A stretch of DNA of 32,012 bases from Gammaproteobacteria bacterium (GTDB lineage: Bacteria > Pseudomonadota > Gammaproteobacteria > Chromatiales > Chromatiaceae). The position numbers and the translations under genes are program-made. Under the pieces are notes generated by a model, which did no database searches, was not told the origin of the DNA, and saw only the letters and a list, made by a program, of their open reading frames with translations. Position 1 is the first letter of the stretch; the number at the start of each line of letters is the position of its first letter. The DNA lies in NCBI GenBank assembly GCA_020445335.1, contig JAGRGU010000064.1, positions 1,538 through 33,549 on the forward strand, read 5' to 3'. Of this stretch, positions 1-8,001 are shown in pieces.

Positions 1-316
1 GGTTGGTCAGCAGCCAGAAAAAGAGGTGCTTGTCGCCGAGAAAGCGGTAGCGTGAAAAGGCATAGGCGGCCGGCAGCGCCACGCTGACCGACAGCAGCGT
101 GTTCATCACCACGTAGGTGAGCGAGTTGAAGTAGCCGTTGTACCAGGTGGGATCGGTGAATATGGTGATGTAGTTGTTCAGCGTAAACTCCCGGGGCCAG
201 AGCGAAAAGACGCCCAGGATTTCGTTGGTGGTTTTGAACGACATGCTGACGAGCCAGTAGATCGGCAGCATCAGGAACAGGATATAGAGGGTCGGCACCA
301 GCCATTTGACACGCAT
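1..316 (-). CDS. glpQ: Glycerol ABC transporter permease GlpQ (partial, N-terminal 105 residues)
   Basis: Second inner-membrane permease of the glycerol importer, cut by the left edge of the window. The frame opens with ATG at 316, two bases after the glpP stop, so it is the next cistron of the operon. The visible part starts MRVKWLVPTLYILFLMLPIY, a cytoplasmic start followed by a first membrane helix at about residues 5-23. A periplasmic loop follows, with the 'FTLNNY' segment typical of carbohydrate ABC permeases, and then a second helix around residues 66-86. The EAA loop that contacts the ATPases lies outside the window. Identity as glpQ rests on family type plus position after glpS, glpT and glpP, the known order in the rhizobial glpSTPQUV operon. 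A generic sugar permease is the alternative. Confidence 0.85.
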   Translation of the reverse strand, partial: MRVKWLVPTLYILFLMLPIYWLVSMSFKTTNEILGVFSLWPREFTLNNYITIFTDPTWYNGYFNSLTYVVMNTLLSVSVALPAAYAFSRYRFLGDKHLFFWLLTN

Positions 317-318
317 CG

Positions 319-1185
319 TCACTGCGCCTCGTTACGCATCATCAGGGTGTAGAAGATCCAGCTCAGCAGCAGAATGATCAGGAAATAGATCAGCGACATC
401 GCCGCCGCCGGACCCAGATCGAACTGGCCGAGAGCGATCTTCACCAGATCGATCGACAGAAATGTGGTGGCGTTGCCCGGTCCGCCGCCGGTCAGCACGA
501 AGGGTTCGGTGTAGATCATGAAACTGTCCATGAAACGCAGCAGCACGGCGATGGTCAGCACCCGCTTCATTTTCGGCAGCTGGATATAACGGAACACAGA
601 CCAGGCACTGGCGCCGTCGATACGCGCCGCCTGATAGTAGGCGTCCGGGATTGCACTCAACCCGGCGTAGGCCAGCAGCACCACCAGCGAGGTCCAGTGC
701 CAGACATCCATCAGGATGGTGGTGAACCAGGCCGCCAGCGGCTGCTGGGTAAAGTTGTAGTCGAAGCCCATGCCGTTGATCATCCTGCCCAGCAGGCCGA
801 TGTCCGGCAGCGCGAAAATATTCCACATGGCGCCGACCACGTTCCACGGAATCAGCAGCGGTAGCGCCATCAGCACCAGACAGACCGAGACCCAGGGCCC
901 CCTCTTGGGCATCGCCAGCGCGATGGCCACGCCCAGGGGTATCTCGATGAGCAGGATGATGCCGGTGAACGTCAGCTGGCGCAGCAGCGCTGCGTGGAAA
1001 CGTTCCGAATGCAGAATCTGTTCGAACCACTTGACCCCCTCGAAGAAGAAGACGTTGTTGCCGAAGGTCTCCTGCACCGAATAGTTGATCACGGTCATCA
1101 GCGGAATCAGCGCATTGAACGCCACCAGCACCACCACCGGCAGTACCAGCAACCAGGCACGTTGATTGGTCGTCTTATCGATCAT
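319..1185 (-). CDS. glpP: Glycerol ABC transporter permease GlpP
   Basis: Inner-membrane permease of 288 residues, normal for this family, pairing with GlpQ to form the translocation pore. I place the start at the ATG at 1185, giving MIDKTTNQRAWLLVLP. It overlaps the glpT stop as ATGA, which implies translational coupling. The same frame stays open further upstream, but that stretch is antisense-like shadow of glpT. About six membrane helices are visible, the first at residues 11-33. The EAA-type cytoplasmic loop (AARIDGASAWSVFRYIQLP) sits about 90 residues from the C terminus, as expected for docking the ATPase. The stop lies two bases before glpQ. Substrate assignment comes from the neighbouring glpK, glpR, glpS and glpT genes. 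Confidence 0.9.
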   Translation of the reverse strand: MIDKTTNQRAWLLVLPVVVLVAFNALIPLMTVINYSVQETFGNNVFFFEGVKWFEQILHSERFHAALLRQLTFTGIILLIEIPLGVAIALAMPKRGPWVSVCLVLMALPLLIPWNVVGAMWNIFALPDIGLLGRMINGMGFDYNFTQQPLAAWFTTILMDVWHWTSLVVLLAYAGLSAIPDAYYQAARIDGASAWSVFRYIQLPKMKRVLTIAVLLRFMDSFMIYTEPFVLTGGGPGNATTFLSIDLVKIALGQFDLGPAAAMSLIYFLIILLLSWIFYTLMMRNEAQ

Positions 1186-2249
1186 TCCAGTATCCAGCCG
1201 TCGGCGTAGACATTGGTCCGGTCGCGGTCGAACACGAGATGACCGCTGCTTTCGGGTAGTGCCACATCCTCCGGCGTCACCAGCCTGATGGTGTGGGATT
1301 TGTGCTGCACCGCCACGATGCGGTAGCGGCCGACGTCGTCCACCCTGACGATCTCCACCGGCAGGCCCGCATCGCCGAAGCGCACAAACTCCGGGCGCAC
1401 CCCGATCTCCGTCCGGGCCGTGCCGGGCGGCACCTCCACCGCTGCGGCTGTCTCCAGCCGGTGGCCGAGAAAGCTGGGGAACCCGTCCCGGATTTCGCAC
1501 GGCAGCAGATTCATGCCGGGCGATCCGATGAAGTGCCCGACGAAGGTGTGTTTCGGCTTGTCGAACAGCTCCACCGGCGTGCCTATCTGCACCACCTGTC
1601 CGTCGTGCATCACCACCACGTTGTCGGCAAAAGTGAGCGCCTCGGTCTGATCGTGGGTGACGTAGATCATCGTCGCGCCAACCTCCTGGTGCAGCTCTTT
1701 CAGCTTGGAGCGCAGCTGCCATTTGAGGTGGGGATCGATCACCGTCAGCGGCTCATCGAACATGATCACGTTGACATCGGAGCGCACCAGCCCCCGGCCC
1801 AGCGATATCTTCTGCTTGCCGTCCGCGGTCAGGCCGGAAGCGCGGTTGCCCAGCACCCCCTGCAGATCGAGCATGCCGGCGATCTGCTGCACCCGGCTTT
1901 TGACCTGATCCTCCGGGATGCCGCGGTTGCGCAGCGGAAAGGCCAGATTGTCGTACACACTCATGGTGTCGTAGACCACCGGGAACTGAAAAACCTGCGC
2001 GATATCGCGCCGGTCCGACGGCACGCCGGTGACATCCCGGTCATCGAACAGCACCCGCCCCCCGGAAGGCTGGAGCAGACCCGAGATCACATTCAACAGC
2101 GTCGTCTTGCCGCAGCCGGACGGACCGAGCAGTGCGTAGGCGCCGCCATCCGACCACACCACGTCCAGCTGTTTCAGCGCCCAGTCAGCGGGGGATGCGG
2201 GCTGTTCCAGATAACTGTGCCGGACCCTGTCCAGGGTTATTTTTGCCAT
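1182..2249 (-). CDS. glpT: Glycerol ABC transporter ATP-binding protein GlpT (degenerate signature motif)
   Basis: Cytoplasmic ATPase of the importer, 355 residues: an ABC domain followed by a C-terminal TOBE-like regulatory domain. Walker A is GPSGCGKT at residues 42-49. The Q-loop glutamine is at about 88, the Walker B Asp-Glu pair is 165-166 (FDEPL), and the switch histidine is H199 in VTHDQ. The signature motif, normally LSGGQ, reads LTADGKQ at 140-146. I recall the same kind of change in rhizobial GlpT proteins. GlpT therefore probably supplies Walker A and the switch histidine to one ATP site, while its own signature helix makes the other site weak. It must pair with GlpS. A GGAG lies about 12 bases before the ATG, and a 42-codon frame ends four bases upstream. 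Confidence 0.9.
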   Translation of the reverse strand: MAKITLDRVRHSYLEQPASPADWALKQLDVVWSDGGAYALLGPSGCGKTTLLNVISGLLQPSGGRVLFDDRDVTGVPSDRRDIAQVFQFPVVYDTMSVYDNLAFPLRNRGIPEDQVKSRVQQIAGMLDLQGVLGNRASGLTADGKQKISLGRGLVRSDVNVIMFDEPLTVIDPHLKWQLRSKLKELHQEVGATMIYVTHDQTEALTFADNVVVMHDGQVVQIGTPVELFDKPKHTFVGHFIGSPGMNLLPCEIRDGFPSFLGHRLETAAAVEVPPGTARTEIGVRPEFVRFGDAGLPVEIVRVDDVGRYRIVAVQHKSHTIRLVTPEDVALPESSGHLVFDRDRTNVYADGWILE

Positions 2250-2253
2250 GTTG

Positions 2254-2382
2254 CTAGCGCACTCCGGAAAGGCTGTCGATCATCGCGGAACAGATCCGGC
2301 GACGGTTTGCATCTGCCGGCGCCCGGGTTTTGACTGGATCAAAGGAGTCTGCAGTAGACATATGCTTCCCGATTGAGATCAT
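2254..2382 (-). CDS. Possible 42-residue coupling peptide between glpS and glpT
   Basis: I do not recognise this frame. It begins MISIGKHMSTADSFDPVKTR with an ATG that overlaps the glpS stop as ATGA, and it ends four bases before the glpT start. It therefore fills the 129-bp gap between the two ATPase genes exactly. The product would be hydrophilic, with no signal peptide or membrane helix. Tight overlap on one side and a four-base gap on the other is what a translationally coupled small gene would look like. A frame this short can also stay open by chance. It could equally be a translated spacer that carries ribosomes from glpS to glpT, or the remnant of a longer glpS C terminus. Confidence 0.35.
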   Translation of the reverse strand: MISIGKHMSTADSFDPVKTRAPADANRRRICSAMIDSLSGVR

Positions 2383-3440
2383 ATGAGCCGTTCGTCCGCA
2401 TCGAAATAGAAACAGCGGTCGGTCTGCAGAAACAGCTCCACCCCCTGGCCGCGCCTGAACGGATGAATGCCGTGCGACAGCGACACCCAGGTATCGTTGC
2501 CGACGCGCATGTGAATAACGCTTTCGGATCCGCTGATTTCGGTGATCACCACTTTGCCGGTAACGCTGATCGCTTCGGCGTTGCCGGGCGCCAGCGTGAT
2601 ATGGTGGGGCCGGAAGCCGATGGTGTAGGGACCGTCCGCCAGCGCGGCGTACTTTCCTGTTGCTTTCCAGCTGACCGTTTCGTTGTAGTGAAAATGCTCC
2701 CCGCGCTTGTGAATCGCGGCGGTATTGATCGGCGGATCGGAAAAAACCCGCGCACTCAGCAGATCCACGGGTTGCCGGTAAACCACCGCTGTCGGTCCGT
2801 ACTGGGTGATACGACCCTGGTGCAGCGTCGCGGTATAGCCGCCGAGCAGCAGCGCCTCGGCGGGTTCCGTGGTGGCATAGACGACCGTGGCGCCGGTGGC
2901 GTGAAACAGTCTGGGCAGCTCTTCCCGCAGCTCCTCTCGCAGCTTGTAGTCGAGATTGGCCAGCGGCTCGTCCAGCAGCACCAGGTCGGACTCCTTGACC
3001 AGCGCCCGCGCCAGCGCGGTGCGCTGCTGCTGGCCGCCGGAGAGTTCGCCCGGCATGCGCCCGAGCAGCGGATCTATCTTCAACAGTTCGGCGACCCTGC
3101 GCACCCGCGTCTCTATCTCCTGCGCCGGCATGCGCATCACTTTCAACGGCGAGGCGATATTGTCGTAGACGCTGAAATTGGGGTAGTTGATGAACTGCTG
3201 GTAGACCATCGCGACGTTGCGCTTCTGCACCGGCATACCGGTGACATTCTCCCCCCTGAACCTGATCTCGCCGCTGGTGGGACGCTCCAGGCCGGCCATC
3301 AGCCGCAGCAGCGTGGTTTTTCCCGACAGCGTCGTTCCGAGCAGAATATTGAACCGCCCCTCCTCCAGCTTGATGCTGGTGGCATGGATATGCGTGTCGA
3401 TACCGACCACCCTGGTAACATTCTGCAGTTCGATTGCCAT
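2379..3440 (-). CDS. glpS: Glycerol ABC transporter ATP-binding protein GlpS (switch histidine missing)
   Basis: Cytoplasmic ATPase of 353 residues, partner of GlpT. Walker A is the unusual GTTLSGKT at 35-42. The Q-loop is YQQ near 80-82, the signature is intact LSGGQ at 133-137, and Walker B Asp-Glu is 157-158 in LLDEP. The switch (H-loop) histidine is replaced: where relatives have THDQ this protein has TTEP, putting threonine at 191. A TOBE-like regulatory domain occupies roughly residues 230-353. The defects are complementary to those of GlpT, so the heterodimer should have one canonical and one degenerate ATP site. The gene lies 63 bases downstream of glpR. Family identity is strong; the glycerol assignment comes from the locus. 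Confidence 0.9.
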   Translation of the reverse strand: MAIELQNVTRVVGIDTHIHATSIKLEEGRFNILLGTTLSGKTTLLRLMAGLERPTSGEIRFRGENVTGMPVQKRNVAMVYQQFINYPNFSVYDNIASPLKVMRMPAQEIETRVRRVAELLKIDPLLGRMPGELSGGQQQRTALARALVKESDLVLLDEPLANLDYKLREELREELPRLFHATGATVVYATTEPAEALLLGGYTATLHQGRITQYGPTAVVYRQPVDLLSARVFSDPPINTAAIHKRGEHFHYNETVSWKATGKYAALADGPYTIGFRPHHITLAPGNAEAISVTGKVVITEISGSESVIHMRVGNDTWVSLSHGIHPFRRGQGVELFLQTDRCFYFDADERLI

Positions 3441-3503
3441 TCAGATCCGCCTGAAATCCTTCGCTGCCCCGCGCGCCATTTACCCGCCGGTGCAGCCGCA
3501 GCG

Positions 3504-4331
3504 TTAATCGCCGCGTTTGCGGTGATCGACCATGGCGTTGCACCCGCTCCGTGCCGCGATCACCAGCGTCACCCCCCGCTCGCGGCAGATCGCGGTGAAC
3601 GCCGGTGCCGGCATCCGGTCGGTGACAAAATAGTCGATATTCGAGATATCCGTTATGCGCATCGGTGCGTTGCGCTCGAATTTGGTCGAGTCCGCCACCA
3701 GAATGACCGATCTGGCGTTGGCGATAATCGCCTGCGCCACGCGCACTTCACGCGGATCGTAGTCGAGCACCGTGCCGTCCTCCTCGATCGCGGAGGCACC
3801 CACCACCGCGAAGTCAACTTTGAACTGGGCGATGAAGTCGACCGTCGCATCGCCCACGATGCCGCCGTCCTCGCGCCGCACGATGCCGCCCGCGGTCATC
3901 ACCTGGATGGTCTCACATTCACGCAGCGTGTTGACCACATTGATGTTGTTGCTGATCACCAGCAGCCCCACCCGGCTCACCAGATGACGGGCGACCTGTT
4001 CCGTGGTTGTGCCTATGTTGATGAACAGCGAGGTATCGTCCGGAATCAGCTGCGCGGCGCAGTGGGCGATCACCTCCTTCTCCTCGGACGAGATCCTGCG
4101 TCGCGCCTCATAACCCAGATTGGACACGCCGTCATGGACAATCGCACCGCCGTGAACCCGGTGCAGCAATCCCAGTTCGCGCAGCTGATTGAGATCTCGC
4201 CGGATCGTCTGCGGTGTCACATTGAACGTTTCCGCAAGCTGTTCCACCTGTACTTCCCCGCGAATCCGGGCATGATTGAGTATCTCCTTCTGGCGTGGAT
4301 TCAAACTGGCTGCGTTGACCTGCGCGCTCAT
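3504..4331 (-). CDS. glpR: DeoR-family glycerol regulator GlpR
   Basis: Cytoplasmic transcription regulator of 275 residues, a normal length for the family. The N-terminal DeoR helix-turn-helix is at about residues 17-60, with the recognition segment VTPQTIRRDLNQL at 38-50. The C-terminal sugar-phosphate sensor domain contains the family motif NIGTTTEQVA. In Escherichia coli and Pseudomonas, GlpR represses glycerol genes and is released by glycerol-3-phosphate; that role here is inferred from neighbours. It sits inside the transport operon, second after glpV, so it would control its own synthesis. Boxes in the glpV-glpK gap carry a CGAACATT half-site resembling the E. coli GlpR half-site. The Shine-Dalgarno region before this start is weak. 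Confidence 0.88.
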   Translation of the reverse strand: MSAQVNAASLNPRQKEILNHARIRGEVQVEQLAETFNVTPQTIRRDLNQLRELGLLHRVHGGAIVHDGVSNLGYEARRRISSEEKEVIAHCAAQLIPDDTSLFINIGTTTEQVARHLVSRVGLLVISNNINVVNTLRECETIQVMTAGGIVRREDGGIVGDATVDFIAQFKVDFAVVGASAIEEDGTVLDYDPREVRVAQAIIANARSVILVADSTKFERNAPMRITDISNIDYFVTDRMPAPAFTAICRERGVTLVIAARSGCNAMVDHRKRGD

Positions 4332-4405
4332 GCTATTTATCGGAATCCGTCCTAATCGGGCCGGTGACCGCCGGCCGGTAAGCTGAATCCAACCGGCACC
4401 CGATT

Positions 4406-4432
4406 GCGGAGGGCGCTACAGGCACCCTCCGC
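4406..4432 (-). terminator. Intercistronic hairpin between glpV and glpR
   Basis: An 8-bp perfect inverted repeat (GCGGAGGG at 4406-4413 pairing with CCCTCCGC at 4425-4432, 11-base loop) lies 29 bases past the glpV stop. No T-run follows in either direction, so it is not a strong intrinsic terminator. A stable stem after a binding-protein gene often protects the upstream message from 3' decay and partly attenuates downstream genes. That is the likely role here, by inference. Confidence 0.45.
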
Positions 4433-4461
4433 CGCCGCACCGGTGTCACGCCGGCAGGCGA

Positions 4462-6201
4462 TCAACCCGCCTTTTGCCAGCGCTTGACCAGTTCGTCATA
4501 GTTGATGGTCTCGCCCTTGGGTTTCTCGTTGGCCAGCTTGGCTTTCGGGGCTCCCGGCTGGTTGAGCCAGAATGCGGGATCTTTCGGTTCGTTCAGACGC
4601 GGACCGCAGCCGCCGTAGACTTTCGCCTTCTCGTCAGCCACCTGCATGCGCGCCATGGTGACGTCCATCTCCTCGGCAAGCCGGTCCATCGCCTCCTGCG
4701 GGGTGAATGCGCCGGAGTTGACATCGCCGATCTGCTGCCACCAGATCTGCGCCAGTTTCGGATAGTCAGGCACGTTGACACCAGTGGGCGTCCAGCGGAC
4801 ACGGTCGGGCGAACGGTAGAACTCGACCAGACCACCCAGCTTGGGCGCGCGCTCGGTGAACGAGGCGTGGCGAATGTCGCTGTCCCGGATCGGCGTCAGG
4901 CCGACGTGGGTCTTCTTCAGCGAGACGGTCTTGGAGACGACGAACTGCGCATAGAGCCAGGCCGCCTTGCGACGGTCGACCGGGGTGGACTTGAACAGCG
5001 TCCAGGAGCCAGCGTCCTGATAGCCGAGCTTCTGCCCCTCCTCCCAGTAGGGTCCGTGCGGTGACGGCGCCATTCTCCACAGCGGCATACCGGCATCGTC
5101 GACGGTATTGTTACCCTCGCTCTTCGGCGCCACCATCGAGGCGGTGAAGGCGGTATACCAGAAGATCTGCTGCGCCACGTTACCCTGCGAAAGCGCCGGC
5201 AGCGACTGGTAGAAGTCGTAGCTGGCGGCACCCGGCGGGGCGTATTTGCGCAGCCACTCGTCCCATTTGCGGATGGCGTAGACAGCGGCCGGGCTGTTGG
5301 CCGCGCCGCCACGCGAAACGGATGAGCCGACCGGATTGCAGGAGCCCTCCTCCATGCGGATACCCCACTCGTCGACCGGACGGCCGTTGGGCAGGCCTTT
5401 GCTGCCGGCACCGGCCATCGACAGCCAGGCATCGGTCATGCGCCAACCCAGATCCGGCGCGCGTTTACCGTAGTCCATGTGGCCGTAGATGCGTACGCCG
5501 TCGATCTCTTTCACATGCACGGAGAAGAACTCGGCGATATCTTCGTACGCTGACCAGTTGACCGGCACGCCCAGATCGTAACCGTAGATCGCTTTGAACT
5601 TCTGCTTCAGCTCCGGACGCTGGAACCAGTCATAACGGAACCAGTAGAGGTTGGCGAACTGCTGATCCGGAATCTGGTAGACCTTGCCATCAGGACCGGT
5701 GGTGAAGGAGATACCCATGAAATCCTGCAGGTCGAGATTCGGATTGGTGACATCCTTGCCCTCGCCGGCCATCCAGTCGGTCAGATTGACCGCCAGTTGC
5801 AGGCGCGAGTGGGTGCCGATCAGGTCCGAGTCGTTGATGTAGGCGTCATACAGGTTTCTGCCGGTCTGCATCTGGGTCTGCACGGCCTGCACCACCTCCC
5901 CCTCACCCAGCAGCTGATGGTTGACCTTGATGCCGGTGATCTCTTCGAATGCCTTGGTCAGGGTTTTGGATTCATACTCGTGGGTGGGAATTGTTTCCGA
6001 GAGTACGTTGATCTCCATGCCCTTGAAGGGTGCCGCGGCCTTGATGAACCAGGCCATTTCGTCCATCTGCTGTTGTGCCGAGAGGGTCGACGGCGTGAAT
6101 TCACTCTTGATCCACTTGTCCGCTTCTGCCTGGCCTGCCAACAGAGCGGTGGAACTACAGAACAAAGCGGCTGCTATCGCAACTGCGATTGGTTTCTTCA
6201 T
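4462..6201 (-). CDS. glpV: Glycerol ABC transporter periplasmic binding protein GlpV
   Basis: Large extracytoplasmic solute-binding protein of 579 residues, longer than ordinary family 1 sugar binders (about 400-450) and in line with the GlpV type. The N terminus MKKPIAVAIAAALFCSSTAL is a classic Sec signal peptide, with likely cleavage around residue 22-25 (LLAGQA). There is no lipobox cysteine. The mature protein shows the family 1 pattern in the stretch beginning ETIPTHEYESKTLTKAFEEI, and tryptophan-rich segments further on. A GGAGG lies 10 bases before the ATG. It is the first gene of the transport operon, ahead of glpR. This differs from the rhizobial glpSTPQUV order, where glpV is last. 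The first position and the downstream hairpin fit a need for excess binding protein. Confidence 0.88.
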   Translation of the reverse strand: MKKPIAVAIAAALFCSSTALLAGQAEADKWIKSEFTPSTLSAQQQMDEMAWFIKAAAPFKGMEINVLSETIPTHEYESKTLTKAFEEITGIKVNHQLLGEGEVVQAVQTQMQTGRNLYDAYINDSDLIGTHSRLQLAVNLTDWMAGEGKDVTNPNLDLQDFMGISFTTGPDGKVYQIPDQQFANLYWFRYDWFQRPELKQKFKAIYGYDLGVPVNWSAYEDIAEFFSVHVKEIDGVRIYGHMDYGKRAPDLGWRMTDAWLSMAGAGSKGLPNGRPVDEWGIRMEEGSCNPVGSSVSRGGAANSPAAVYAIRKWDEWLRKYAPPGAASYDFYQSLPALSQGNVAQQIFWYTAFTASMVAPKSEGNNTVDDAGMPLWRMAPSPHGPYWEEGQKLGYQDAGSWTLFKSTPVDRRKAAWLYAQFVVSKTVSLKKTHVGLTPIRDSDIRHASFTERAPKLGGLVEFYRSPDRVRWTPTGVNVPDYPKLAQIWWQQIGDVNSGAFTPQEAMDRLAEEMDVTMARMQVADEKAKVYGGCGPRLNEPKDPAFWLNQPGAPKAKLANEKPKGETINYDELVKRWQKAG

Positions 6202-6221
6202 TAGATTTTATCCTCCGACGC

Positions 6222-6241
6222 TTGGTGCCGATCTGCACCAA
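6222..6241. promoter_or_regulatory. Inverted repeat in the glpV leader
   Basis: TTGGTGC at 6222-6228 and GCACCAA at 6235-6241 form a perfect 7-bp inverted repeat with a 6-base spacer. It lies between the predicted glpV start of transcription (near 6244) and the GGAGG at 6212-6216. It could be a hairpin in the 5' leader or a dimeric operator; the sequence does not decide between them. Confidence 0.45.
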
Positions 6242-6250
6242 CGGCTTTCG

Positions 6251-6278
6251 ATATTAGCACAGCAGAGTTTCGTTTCAA
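6251..6278 (-). promoter_or_regulatory. Predicted sigma70-type promoter of the glpV operon
   Basis: Read on the minus strand, TTGAAA (plus-strand 6273-6278) is followed after 16 bases by TAATAT (6251-6256). This matches the -35 and -10 consensus well. The -35 element overlaps the operator-like box at 6270-6279, so a bound repressor would block polymerase. Confidence 0.55.
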
Positions 6279-6321
6279 TGCGTAATATGCAATAAAACGA
6301 TCAGAAATTTGAATAAAACGA
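6270..6321. promoter_or_regulatory. Three phased operator-like boxes (candidate GlpR sites)
   Basis: The 10-mer AATAAAACGA occurs at 6291-6300 and 6312-6321. TCGTTTCAAT, the same motif inverted with 8 of 10 matches, lies at 6270-6279. The three starts are exactly 21 bp apart, two helical turns, so all boxes face the same side of the DNA. The last box continues to CGAACATT, close to the E. coli GlpR half-site. The position between divergent glpV and glpK and overlap with the glpV -35 suggest a repressor cluster. Assignment to GlpR is inference. Confidence 0.5.
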
Positions 6322-6464
6322 ACATTTCAGCACTTTCTAATAGGTTGGCTTTTGCTTAGAATCAGGCACAGCGAGCGGCGCCGTCGAGCATGCCCGCGGT
6401 TGCGGGACATTGTCGTGCACGCGGCGCCACCCCCGGCCCGTCGACCGGGAGGATCGACCCAACT

Positions 6465-6481
6465 CACTGACCCGGTCAGTG
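6465..6481. promoter_or_regulatory. Inverted repeat just before the glpK ribosome-binding site
   Basis: CACTGAC at 6465-6471 and GTCAGTG at 6475-6481 form a perfect 7-bp stem with a 3-base loop, six bases before the AGGAGG of glpK (6487-6492). In RNA it would be a compact hairpin next to the ribosome-binding site. It could instead be a 17-bp protein-binding dyad. The rest of the 6202-6498 gap holds no gene that I can see. Confidence 0.4.
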
Positions 6482-6498
6482 GAAACAGGAGGCTGGAG

Positions 6499-7983
<1,485 letters not shown>

Positions 7984-8001
7984 GGCCGCGACAACCGACC
8001 G

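Noticed and set aside
2373..4355. Long plus-strand open frame of 660 codons
   Set aside because: It lies wholly antisense to glpS and glpR, which have complete family motifs. The translated frame is rich in His, Arg and Asp and resembles no protein family. GC-rich codon bias keeps the opposite strand open.
1..6201. A generic maltose/sn-glycerol-3-phosphate type importer (UgpBAEC)
   Set aside because: There are two distinct ATPase genes with the GlpS/GlpT peculiarities, a very long binding protein, and divergent glycerol kinase. These fit the glycerol-specific type better than Ugp, which has a single ATPase.
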